NCBI GenBank assembly: GCA_902827205.1
Contig: LR792634.1
Location: 992,001 to 1,056,000 of the forward strand
DNA: 64,000 bases
From: Methanocaldococcus lauensis
GTDB taxonomy: Archaea; AGJL01; Methanococci; Methanococcales; Methanocaldococcaceae
Direction of reading: 5' to 3'
The translations under genes and the position numbers were made by a program. Within the stretch, counting starts at the first letter, position 1; each line of letters opens with the position of its first letter. Below the pieces are notes generated by a model. That model was not told where the DNA came from. It did no database searches and was given only the letters and a program-made list of their open reading frames with translations. Of the stretch, positions 1 to 7,683 are shown in pieces.

Positions 1-287
1 GCCTCAGCAACTATTGTGGCAGTTGGCTTTACAGCGTAAGGATGGCTTTCACTTCCAACATACACTGCTCCAATATCTCTTGGATCAATTTCAGCTCTTT
101 TTAATGCATTTCTTGATGCCTCAACAGCTATTGTTGCTGTATCTTCATCCAAACTTGGAACTGCCTTTTCATAAACTAAGAGACCTTTTTTTATTGATTC
201 TGGATCTTTGTTCCATACTCTTGCAATTTCATCAACTTTAATTCTATACTTAGGAATGTATGCTCCATAGCCAACTATACCTACCAT
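1..287 (-). CDS. Hydroxymethylglutaryl-CoA synthase, N-terminal part (runs off the window)
   Basis: The minus strand encodes about 95 residues opening [20 protein letters not shown], followed by a segment with [16 protein letters not shown] and a [19 protein letters not shown] stretch. This is the N-terminal thiolase fold typical of archaeal HMG-CoA synthase, which condenses acetoacetyl-CoA with acetyl-CoA in the mevalonate route to archaeal isoprenoid lipids. The start ATG (287-285) is preceded by GGTGGA at proper spacing. The catalytic Cys, Glu and His would lie beyond the window edge. It shares orientation with the HTH regulator upstream, with a gap of only 17 bases, so the two are likely cotranscribed. 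In M. jannaschii the same two genes are neighbours (MJ1546/MJ1545, from memory). Confidence 0.85.
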   Translation of the reverse strand, partial: MVGIVGYGAYIPKYRIKVDEIARVWNKDPESIKKGLLVYEKAVPSLDEDTATIAVEASRNALKRAEIDPRDIGAVYVGSESHPYAVKPTATIVAE

Positions 288-304
288 AATTCCACCGAAA
301 AATT

Positions 305-1003
305 TTATTTTATCTCATTCAATACTTTTATAAGGTCTTTTAAATCTAATTGTGTAGTTATTAATGGAATATTATCAATTTCTGCCAATTTTATAGCTAA
401 TTTATCTATCTTCGTTTTATCTATTCCCTGCAAAACTACAACTCTTGGTTTCATTATACTAACTCTAACTGCGACCATTGGACTCCTTCCAGTAGAGACT
501 TTTGAAAAAATTAACGCCCTTTCAGTAGTCCAACCATATAGATGATAAAAATCATCTCCATTCATCTCTAATATTGCCTTTATACTATCTACAACCGTAT
601 GCCCATAAATTGGAATATCTAAGTTGTTAGTATTTACGACAAATTCTCCATCTATTAAATCAACAAATTCTTTTAAAGGAATTGGATTTTCATACTCCTT
701 TATTGATAAAATTGCTTTAATAGAAGGACTTTTATTTAAGATTTTATTCAATGCTTTTATAGTATGTCCTCCTCTCTCTTTATCAATTTCTATCAATGCA
801 AGAACATATTTCTTTATTATATTAACTCCAGGATTCTTTCTTCTTCCAACTTCATAATCACTAATAACAGAAGGAGATACATTTAAATATTTTGCTAATT
901 CAATTTGTTGGATATTGAATAGATTTCTCCATTTTTTTAAAGCATTTCCTGGATTTTCTGACAAAACAATATCTCCAATTATGTATGTAATAACCTTCTC
1001 CAT
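305..1003 (-). CDS. HTH-type transcriptional regulator (MJ1545-like)
   Basis: A protein of about 232 residues. Residues around 25-60 form a Cro/CI-type (XRE) helix-turn-helix: [19 protein letters not shown] followed by [14 protein letters not shown]. The rest is an alpha/beta ligand or partner domain with no catalytic motif that I can see (for example [20 protein letters not shown]). I prefer the ATG at 1003 over the GTG at 1012, because that GTG is part of the GTGAT ribosome binding site. It lies just upstream of the HMG-CoA synthase gene on the same strand, so regulation of isoprenoid synthesis is conceivable, but that is inference from position only. Confidence 0.75.
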   Translation of the reverse strand: MEKVITYIIGDIVLSENPGNALKKWRNLFNIQQIELAKYLNVSPSVISDYEVGRRKNPGVNIIKKYVLALIEIDKERGGHTIKALNKILNKSPSIKAILSIKEYENPIPLKEFVDLIDGEFVVNTNNLDIPIYGHTVVDSIKAILEMNGDDFYHLYGWTTERALIFSKVSTGRSPMVAVRVSIMKPRVVVLQGIDKTKIDKLAIKLAEIDNIPLITTQLDLKDLIKVLNEIK

Positions 1004-1211
1004 AATAATCACAAAATTAAAATAGTTCTAAAATTATATATAAAATTTTTGATTTTTGTTGAATTGTATTTTGTTAATTGTCGTAGTTGTTGAATATAAA
1101 ATAATCAAAAAAGAACCTTAAAAAGTCAAAATTTAGATATAAAATAGAGATTGAAATAAAAAAGAAATTATTATAAAGAATAAGTAAAAAATAAAAAATC
1201 AAAATTAAAGC

Positions 1212-2204
1212 TTATTCCTTCTCCAATCCACACATTTTTCTTAATTCTTTACCAACTTTTTCAATTAGATGTTCTCTCTCCAATCTTCTTAAAGCATTTA
1301 ACTGTGGAGCCCCTGCAATATTCTCTAAACTCCACTCTTTTGCAAATTTACCTTCTTGTATTTCTTTTAATATTTCTTTCATTGCTTTTCTTGATTCTTC
1401 ATTTATAACTCTTGACCTTCTTGTTAATCCGCCATATTCAGCAGTATTTGAAACGTTTTCCCACATTCCTTTTAAACCTTTTTGATAAATTAAATCTACT
1501 ATTAATTTTAACTCGTGGCATGTTTCAAAGTATGCCATCTCTGGAGCATAGCCAGCCTCAACTAAAGTTTCAAATGCCGCCTTAATTAACTCAGTAACTC
1601 CTCCACATAAAACAACCTGCTCTCCAAATAAATCTGTCTCTGTCTCTTCTCTAAATGTTGTCTGTATAACTCCAACTCTTGTTAATCCAATACCCTTTGC
1701 CATTCCTAATGCAATTTGTAAGGCATCCCCTGTATAATCTCTTTCAACAGCCACTAATCCTGGAACTCCAAACCCCTCTTCATAAGTTTTTCTTACCATT
1801 GCCCCTGGACTCTTAGGAGCAACCATTGTTATATTAACATTCTCTGGTGGTCTTATTAACCCATAGTGTATATTGTAACCATGAGAGAAACTTATTGTTT
1901 TTCCTTCAGTTAAGTAAGGTTCGATCTGTTTTTTATAAACTAATGGTTGAACCTCATCTGGTATCAATATGTGAATAATATCTGCTTTTTCTGAAGCCTC
2001 TTCAATAGTCATAACTGTATGTCCTTCCTTAATTGCCTTGTTCCAAGAGGCTCCGTTAGGTCTCAAACCAACTATAACATTTAGACCACTATCCTTCATA
2101 TTTAACGCTTGTGCTCTCCCCTGACTTCCATATCCAATAACTGCAATAGTTTTATCTTTAACTGCGTCAAAGGTTACATCTTTGTCGTAGAATATTTTAA
2201 CCAC
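1212..2204 (-). CDS. ilvC: Ketol-acid reductoisomerase
   Basis: Catalyses the NADPH-dependent isomeroreduction of acetolactate and acetohydroxybutyrate in valine, leucine and isoleucine synthesis. The N-terminal Rossmann fold has the dinucleotide motif [20 protein letters not shown]. The C-terminal knotted domain carries the Mg-binding region [16 protein letters not shown] and later [14 protein letters not shown]. At 330 residues it is a class I (short) enzyme of normal length. The start is taken as GTG at 2204 ([10 protein letters not shown]), because GGGTGAT lies directly upstream and the further in-frame GTG at 2213 is part of that site. It appears monocistronic, with AT-rich flanks of about 200 and 150 bases. 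Confidence 0.95.
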   Translation of the reverse strand: MVKIFYDKDVTFDAVKDKTIAVIGYGSQGRAQALNMKDSGLNVIVGLRPNGASWNKAIKEGHTVMTIEEASEKADIIHILIPDEVQPLVYKKQIEPYLTEGKTISFSHGYNIHYGLIRPPENVNITMVAPKSPGAMVRKTYEEGFGVPGLVAVERDYTGDALQIALGMAKGIGLTRVGVIQTTFREETETDLFGEQVVLCGGVTELIKAAFETLVEAGYAPEMAYFETCHELKLIVDLIYQKGLKGMWENVSNTAEYGGLTRRSRVINEESRKAMKEILKEIQEGKFAKEWSLENIAGAPQLNALRRLEREHLIEKVGKELRKMCGLEKE

Positions 2205-2354
2205 ATTTATCACCCATAAAAAATTTTATAATAAATTTTATAATTTAGTTAATTACTGAATAATGTTTTAATGTTATTAAGGTTTTCGGTTTTTGACCTT
2301 TTAATAATAAATAATGATAGAATTAATTTATTAGCAGCTTATTATAAAATTATC

Positions 2355-2711
2355 TTATTTTAAGCTAATTAAATCAGGTCTTGGCTTTTTAGATTTATAC
2401 TCTTCTCTACAAATATTACAAAGCTCTCTAACTCCAATATTTATTACATCATCACTTCCTGGTAACACTCTAACAAATATCCAATCAGCATTTATATCAT
2501 AATTTTTAGCTAACTCCTCCAATTTATTTAAAATCTTCTCTTTAAATATTTCAACATCATCAATAAAAAGCCCCCTAACAGTTATCATTATCCCTACACA
2601 AGAGCATCTTGAAGCAAAAACATCCATTTCAGAAATAAAGATTTCTCTACCTAAAAGCTTTATAAAAAACTTCTCAGTCTCTTCCCTATCCTTTAAAATT
2701 TTATTTTTCAA
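2355..2711 (-). CDS. Small conserved protein of unknown function, paired with a U32-family protein
   Basis: A soluble protein of 118 residues that I do not recognise. It starts with TTG at 2711 behind GGTGAAAAC, and the start overlaps the stop of the upstream U32 gene (TTGA), so the two are translationally coupled. It holds a CSC motif (FASRCSCVGIMITVRG) and a CNIC motif near the C-terminus (VRELCNICREEY), so a metal or Fe-S role is possible. The tight coupling to a cysteine-rich U32 homologue suggests they work together. No signal peptide or membrane segment is visible. Confidence 0.6.
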   Translation of the reverse strand: MKNKILKDREETEKFFIKLLGREIFISEMDVFASRCSCVGIMITVRGLFIDDVEIFKEKILNKLEELAKNYDINADWIFVRVLPGSDDVINIGVRELCNICREEYKSKKPRPDLISLK

Positions 2712-3706
2712 GTTTTCACCTTTAAGGCTTTCTCTGCCAACTCTTTACAGAAATTACATTTACTACATAATTTGTTACATGATTTCCAATATTCTATAGC
2801 TCCATCCAAAGTTCTATTATCTAAATAATAAAAATGCTCCAACTCTCTTGGGCAATCCAATAACTCCATTAAATTTCCATTCCATTTTTCATTTAAATAA
2901 GCATTTAAAACCCTCTTAATCCATCCAATTGGATGACTTCTTCCAGAAATTTTAAATATATCAACTAAACCTTTATAATATTTCAAATCCTCTGGTCTTA
3001 TGAAAGGGCTTTTTATTATTAGCTCTTTTTTCTTAATTCTTAGATTTATGCATTTGTTATAATAATAATCATCCAAAGCAGGAACATTTTGAGTATTTGC
3101 ATGAGAAAAGAAATTAAAATGCTGAATCCTCATAGGGCATTTGTATAAGCAGGATTCATTAACTAAAATTTTTAACTTACAGCTAACATTCTCTTTAATC
3201 TCTTGTATTATATCAAAGTGTCTGTTTATTGAGCTGTCTAAGGTTATTGCATAAACCTCTTTTTCATCCCAAAATAGGGCTTTATCTAAACTATCAACTA
3301 ATGCAATACATGAGACATTAACATCCAATCCATTACTTTTGGCCAAATCAATTAAATAAGGGTCTGATAGAGCAATGCTGTCAATTCCAATGTTTTTTAA
3401 TTGGGTAAATATCCAATTTATATAACTGATGCCTTTTGGTGTTAAGTGCATTCCACCAATGCAAGAAGCGTTTATAACTACCTCAAATCTGATGTTGTTT
3501 TTCTTTGCATAATTAACTTGCTTAGCTAAATCTTCGAAATTTGGTTTGTATAAAGTTGCTCTTCCAGTTCCCATTAACTCTGGAAATCCCATATAAACCT
3601 CAAAACTCTCCTTTCTTAGTTTTTTATTTATTTTTCTATGTTTATTAATCTCATCTACAATAATTTTTAATGATTCAAAATTTCCTGGATGTGGAATAGA
3701 GAACAT
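2708..3706 (-). CDS. U32 peptidase-family protein (putative Fe-S enzyme)
   Basis: A protein of 332 residues with a TIM-barrel-like pattern and the U32 family signature near the middle: LVNESCLYKCPMRIQHFNFF (Cys-x3-Cys, Arg, His). The C-terminus adds a cysteine cluster, CNKLCSKCNFC. Members of this family once called collagenases (YegQ, UbiU/UbiV, RlhA) are now known as Fe-S proteins in RNA or quinone hydroxylation, so a protease role should not be assumed. The ATG at 3706 follows GGTGAT. Its stop overlaps the TTG start of the next gene. The substrate in methanogens is unknown to me. Confidence 0.75.
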   Translation of the reverse strand: MFSIPHPGNFESLKIIVDEINKHRKINKKLRKESFEVYMGFPELMGTGRATLYKPNFEDLAKQVNYAKKNNIRFEVVINASCIGGMHLTPKGISYINWIFTQLKNIGIDSIALSDPYLIDLAKSNGLDVNVSCIALVDSLDKALFWDEKEVYAITLDSSINRHFDIIQEIKENVSCKLKILVNESCLYKCPMRIQHFNFFSHANTQNVPALDDYYYNKCINLRIKKKELIIKSPFIRPEDLKYYKGLVDIFKISGRSHPIGWIKRVLNAYLNEKWNGNLMELLDCPRELEHFYYLDNRTLDGAIEYWKSCNKLCSKCNFCKELAEKALKVKT

Positions 3707-3773
3707 TGGACATCACCATTAAAGATCATTTTGTAATAAAAAAAGAAAGTATTAGAAAAATAACTTTTCCTTA

Positions 3774-3905
3774 TTATATATTCCTTAACTGCTTTAAAGT
3801 TTCATTTACGTCTTCTTTAGATACTTCCTTTGGCTTTCAATCTCTACGCTTAATTTTCAGAATTTCTTCTGTTTCTCTCTATAATGTCTCTTTTTTTATT
3901 ATTTA
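3774..3905 (-). pseudogene. Short degraded coding remnant
   Basis: Upstream of the U32 gene, one minus-strand frame reads as a charged helical C-terminus with two internal stops: RETEEILKIKRRD, a stop, then KPKEVSKEDVNETLKQLRNI and a stop at 3776-3774. Composition and heptad-like spacing look protein-coding, unlike the surrounding AT-rich DNA. I cannot assign a family. It lies between the U32 promoter and the tnpB relic, which points to a decay zone. Confidence 0.3.
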
Positions 3906-3960
3906 TAGGAACGAAATATTTTCGGGATACCACAGTAGTTATATTATTAATTATTAATTA

Positions 3961-4113
3961 ACCGATGAGAGGGCTCTGCCTTCGAGGTCATCATAACTTT
4001 GATAAAAAGATTTTATGGGGCTGTATCCGTTCAGCCCGAAGTCCAATGAATCCACAGCAGAGGGAATAGTATTCCCAATGAATCTGTGGATTGAGGACAA
4101 CCCATTTCCATAG
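3961..4113 (+). pseudogene. Relic of the 3' end of an IS605-type tnpB gene
   Basis: The plus strand reads DERALPSR, then stops, then KDFMGLYPFSPKSNE and MNLWIEDNPFP followed by TAG at 4111-4113. These are the last residues of the TnpB encoded at 38661-39608 (DERALPSR ... FLGLFPFSPKSNE ... MNLWVEDNPFP). Relative to that copy about 50 bases coding for the second CxxC of the zinc ribbon and the RuvC-III segment are missing, and nothing upstream of DERALPSR remains. The nucleotide match is close over the whole stretch. It cannot make TnpB; what survives is the segment that in this family doubles as guide RNA scaffold. Confidence 0.75.
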
Positions 4114-4186
4114 CTATCGGTTTATATAAATTAAGTTGTTAAATGCTATGATATGCTATGGAAATGGGAAACGGAGCCACGTCCTC
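4093..4186. repeat. Inverted repeat at the end of the tnpB relic
   Basis: CCCATTTCCATAG at 4101-4113 is matched by its perfect complement CTATGGAAATGGG at 4156-4168. Outside these, GAGGAC (4093-4098) pairs with GTCCTC (4181-4186). The left arm covers the tnpB stop codon. IS200/IS605 elements carry subterminal hairpins at their ends, so this may be the right end, possibly altered by duplication. The other copy near 38.65 kb shows only a weaker version. Together with the relic, the 481-base gap 3707-4187 holds only decayed sequence. Confidence 0.6.
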
Positions 4187-4187
4187 T

Positions 4188-4526
4188 CTATGGTCTTAGA
4201 TAAATATAAACATCATATTTTTTTCCATCTTCTCCAATAGCAGTAGTTTTTTCCCTTATATAGTATATTCCCAAATCTTCATAATCGTCAAAAATTTTTA
4301 ATTCTTTTTCAGTAATTCCCAATAAAATAATTCCATCAATATAACTTCCATCTTCTTTTACAGCCCCGTAGTATCCAATTGACTCATCAAAAAACTTTTT
4401 AAATCCATAAACTCTACCTTTAATCATTTTTGGAACTCTTTTTATTAATTTTAAGAGAACATCTTTTTTCATCAACTCTCCATAGGCAAATACATTATAA
4501 TAATTTTTATTCTCCAAAGAATCCAT
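4188..4526 (-). CDS. Gamma-glutamylcyclotransferase-like (AIG2/GGCT family) protein
   Basis: A 112-residue protein with the family's N-terminal YG-L motif (NVFAYGELMKKDVL), a central strand GRVYGFKKFF, and the conserved acidic segment IFDDYEDLGIYYIRE, where the family's catalytic glutamate lies. Members cyclise gamma-glutamyl amines to 5-oxoproline or act on related amide substrates; the archaeal substrate is unknown. I take ATG 4526 because the GTG nine bases upstream is part of the ribosome binding site. The stop lies one base beyond an inverted repeat of the tnpB relic, so the last codons may come from the element. It follows tgtA with almost no gap. Confidence 0.7.
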   Translation of the reverse strand: MDSLENKNYYNVFAYGELMKKDVLLKLIKRVPKMIKGRVYGFKKFFDESIGYYGAVKEDGSYIDGIILLGITEKELKIFDDYEDLGIYYIREKTTAIGEDGKKYDVYIYLRP

Positions 4527-4536
4527 AATTCTCACT

Positions 4537-6507
4537 TTAAAACCTTTTTATTCCACATCTAACTTTAACCGCTAACCCATAATTAAACTCTTTAAGTTCT
4601 ATGCCATTTAAAATTGTAGTTCCATAACCTAATAATTCATCATCTTCATTAACCACTAAAACCTCCTCATAAGGTCTTAACTCTTCATCACAATTTACAA
4701 CAAATTTAGCAAAGACATTTCTCCCTTCTCTAATAAATTCCTCTGCCTCTTTATTTACAACAACTCTATATTTTGGATATGGTATTTTTTCCCATAATAG
4801 TTTAGCTCCTCTTTCTGAGGGTATTAATAAGTTATCATTACTCCTTACTGTAAATAAAATATTGTCATTTTCATCTAAAACCTGTCTCAATCTTCCAGTG
4901 TTTTTACTTCTAACAACTTTAATTTTATCAATTAAATCGTCATCGATAATATCATAGCCATATTGATATTGTAACATTTTCTTAATTCTTAAATTGTCTG
5001 AATTAAATCCTTTCTTAGTACTTTGGAAATAACTCGTATAGTAGTTATAGGTCATTATATCTAAAATATTATCTTCCCCTATTTTTCTCTTTAACCAATC
5101 AATGAATTCATCATAAAACTTTTTATTTATCTCTTTTTCAAATTCATAAAGCTCAGGAATTTCGTTCTGAGATAAAGGATACATAGTATCTATATAGTAT
5201 GGAACAAAACCAAATACTGGATGTTTTATTAAAATGTCAATGTCTGTTTCAATTACATTTAAATTTTCATGATATGGCTTTTCTACGGAACTTGAGACAG
5301 TTGTAATATAAACTTTTTCGTATTTAATTCTCTTCAATCTCTTTTTATGTCTTAAAACTTCTGGTCTAAACATTGATTCAACTCCAGAGTAGAAAAATGC
5401 TGATTTTTTAGTTACAGGGTCAAATTTTTCAATGTAGTCCATATAATTCTTTAAGACTCTAAATGCCTCTAAAAGTTTAGGATGACTTCTACATCTTTCT
5501 TCAACTAATTCCCACAAACTACCTTCTCTTATAGCCTCTTTAATTCTATTTATCTCTTCAAAAGTTATATACAAGTTATGTTCAGCCAAAAGTTTCTCTC
5601 TATCTTTTTTATTTAAACTTGCCAATTCTTTTGGAGTGTAACTTGAACAAACTGGACATGAACATGGAAATGACTTTAAATCTTTAATTTCATCTAAATG
5701 TAATGTCCCCCTTTCAGTTAAATATCTATCATCCTTAGCATATAAGGCATAAGCCGCAGAGTCAAACAAATCACATCCTAATGCAACAGCCAAAGCAAAA
5801 AACATAGGATGCCCACAACCAAATAAATGCACTGGCTTGTTTGTTGGAAGATACATCTTTGAATTTATTATAATTTCAACTACATCTCTATATCTATATT
5901 CTTCCATCAATGGGACAACTGCTCCAATAGGATATATGTCAAAGTTCAATTTAGCCATCTCCTTTGCCGACTTTTGCCTTAAATCTAAATATGTGGAACC
6001 TTGGATAGTTCCATTTAGCAATAATTTAAATCCTCTATCTTTTTTTAACTCAATTGACAACTTAGCCCTTCTTAAAGTTTCTTCTAAATCTTTTTCTGCT
6101 ATTTCTTTATCTACATCTGGGGGAGTTGGGATATCTAAAATAGTTCCAATATCAACTCCTATCATCTCTTGAAACTCTACAATTTCTAATGGTTCTACAT
6201 CAACATCTCCATAAACTCCCAACTGAAAAGAACCACTATCTGTAACTATTACCTTGTCAAATCCTACCAATTTATGAACTCCTTTATTTATAGCAATTTC
6301 TCTTAAATGTTTTGTTTTATATATAATATAAGAATTTGTGATAATGACATCTGCCAACTTGTTTATTAAATCAATATCTACAACTTGTTTTTTTGGATTT
6401 GGATGAACTACTGGCATTATCGTAGGAGTTTCAATTTTCTTGCCATTTATATTTAGTATTCCGATTCTTCCCATAGCGTCTCTACTTTTAATTTCGAAAG
6501 TCATCAT
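4537..6507 (-). CDS. tgtA: Archaeosine tRNA-guanine transglycosylase (ArcTGT)
   Basis: Exchanges guanine 15 of the tRNA D-loop for preQ0, the first step toward archaeosine. The N-terminal TIM barrel has the substrate motif VTDSGSFQLG (about residues 88-97), the nucleophile region LFDSAAYALYAKDDRY, and the zinc-binding Cys cluster FPCSCPVCSSYT. The remaining C-terminal half, ending in a PUA domain (SERGAKLLW ... VFAKFVVNCDEELRPYEEVLVV), is specific to the archaeal enzyme. The length, 656 residues, is normal. Start: tandem ATGs at 6507/6504 behind GGTTGAG. It probably shares a transcript with the downstream GGCT-like gene. Confidence 0.95.
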   Translation of the reverse strand: MMTFEIKSRDAMGRIGILNINGKKIETPTIMPVVHPNPKKQVVDIDLINKLADVIITNSYIIYKTKHLREIAINKGVHKLVGFDKVIVTDSGSFQLGVYGDVDVEPLEIVEFQEMIGVDIGTILDIPTPPDVDKEIAEKDLEETLRRAKLSIELKKDRGFKLLLNGTIQGSTYLDLRQKSAKEMAKLNFDIYPIGAVVPLMEEYRYRDVVEIIINSKMYLPTNKPVHLFGCGHPMFFALAVALGCDLFDSAAYALYAKDDRYLTERGTLHLDEIKDLKSFPCSCPVCSSYTPKELASLNKKDREKLLAEHNLYITFEEINRIKEAIREGSLWELVEERCRSHPKLLEAFRVLKNYMDYIEKFDPVTKKSAFFYSGVESMFRPEVLRHKKRLKRIKYEKVYITTVSSSVEKPYHENLNVIETDIDILIKHPVFGFVPYYIDTMYPLSQNEIPELYEFEKEINKKFYDEFIDWLKRKIGEDNILDIMTYNYYTSYFQSTKKGFNSDNLRIKKMLQYQYGYDIIDDDLIDKIKVVRSKNTGRLRQVLDENDNILFTVRSNDNLLIPSERGAKLLWEKIPYPKYRVVVNKEAEEFIREGRNVFAKFVVNCDEELRPYEEVLVVNEDDELLGYGTTILNGIELKEFNYGLAVKVRCGIKRF

Positions 6508-6638
6508 TTTCTCAACCTAATAATGTTTTATTATAAATTTTATATAATATTTAAATATAATATTTATAATATATCATACTAACCTTAAATATGAGTAATT
6601 CATATATTAAAACAAACCTTAACTTTTTTGTGATTACT

Positions 6639-7682
6639 ATGAATTCAGTAGAATTAATTGAAATACTCTCTAAGAAAATAAACAAAAATGCAGTAGTAAC
6701 TGAAATATCTAAGGATAGGGATCCTTTTAAAGTTTTAATCTCAACAATAATAAGTGCCAGAACGAAAGATGAAGTAACTGAAGAAGTCTCAAAAAGATTA
6801 TTTAATGTTGTTAAGGATGTCGATGATTTATTAAAGATTGATGAAGAAGAATTAGCCAAATTAATATATCCAGCGGGTTTTTATAAAAATAAGGCAAAAA
6901 ATTTAAAAAAATTGGCAATAATTTTAAAAGAAAATTATAATGGAAAAGTTCCAGACTCATTGGAAGATCTATTAAAATTACCGGGAGTTGGTAGAAAAAC
7001 AGCCAATTTAGTCATAACTTTGGCATTTGATAAGGATGGAATTTGCGTTGATACTCATGTCCATAGAATTTGTAATAGATGGGAAATTGTTGATACTGAA
7101 ACTCCTGAAGAGACAGAATTTGAATTAAGGAAAAAACTTCCTAAAAAATATTGGAAAATAATTAACAATTTGTTAGTAGTTTTTGGTAGAGAAATATGTT
7201 CTCCAAAACCAAAATGTGATAAATGTTTTGAAGAGATTAGATTAAAATGCCCTTATTACAAAAAAATTAAGGTTTTTGAAAATATTTTAAAAAAATTTGA
7301 TTTTAAAAAGGTTTCTAAAAATAAAATTCCTAATGAAAAAGGGACTTATATTTTAAAGATTAAACTAAAAGAAGGTAAAAAAATAAAGTTTGGTAAGAAA
7401 GAGGAGTTCTTTAAAAAAGGAATTTATTTTTATGTTGGCTCTGCTTATGGAAATTCAATAAACTTAAAAAACAGAATAGAGAGACATTTAAAAGATGACA
7501 AAAAAATGCACTGGCACATAGATTATTTATTAAAATACGGTAAAGTTGAAGAAATCTTTATAACAAACAAAAGAGTTGAGTGCGAAGTGGCAAATGAGTT
7601 TATAAAGGAATTCGACTATATAGAAAGATTTGGATGTTCTGACTGCAACTGTAAGAGTCACCTATTTTATATGAAGCCATAG
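6639..7682 (+). CDS. nth: Endonuclease III fused to a GIY-YIG-like (DUF123) domain
   Basis: Residues 1 to about 210 are endonuclease III, a base-excision DNA glycosylase/AP lyase. They hold the helix-hairpin-helix with catalytic Lys ([12 protein letters not shown]), the catalytic Asp ([12 protein letters not shown]) and the 4-Cys Fe-S loop ([10 protein letters not shown]...C). Residues from about 235 form a DUF123 domain with GTYILKIKL and [11 protein letters not shown], a fold akin to GIY-YIG nucleases. The start is set at ATG 6639 because it is preceded by GTGATT; the 16-residue extension upstream has no ribosome binding site. It is convergent with tyrA, one base apart. Confidence 0.9.
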   Translation: MNSVELIEILSKKINKNAVVTEISKDRDPFKVLISTIISARTKDEVTEEVSKRLFNVVKDVDDLLKIDEEELAKLIYPAGFYKNKAKNLKKLAIILKENYNGKVPDSLEDLLKLPGVGRKTANLVITLAFDKDGICVDTHVHRICNRWEIVDTETPEETEFELRKKLPKKYWKIINNLLVVFGREICSPKPKCDKCFEEIRLKCPYYKKIKVFENILKKFDFKKVSKNKIPNEKGTYILKIKLKEGKKIKFGKKEEFFKKGIYFYVGSAYGNSINLKNRIERHLKDDKKMHWHIDYLLKYGKVEEIFITNKRVECEVANEFIKEFDYIERFGCSDCNCKSHLFYMKP

Positions 7683-7683
7683 A

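Noticed and set aside
14-241. Plus-strand open frame inside the HMG-CoA synthase gene
   Set aside because: Antisense shadow of a clear minus-strand coding sequence; leucine- and histidine-rich nonsense.
3841-3905. CRISPR repeat-like stretch with GATTGAAAG
   Set aside because: Only one occurrence, no regularly spaced copies, and the sequence reads as a protein remnant.
3706-3957. Plus-strand open frame of 83 codons upstream of the tnpB relic
   Set aside because: No ribosome binding site of its own, starts within the U32 promoter, and its composition reflects the opposite-strand remnant.
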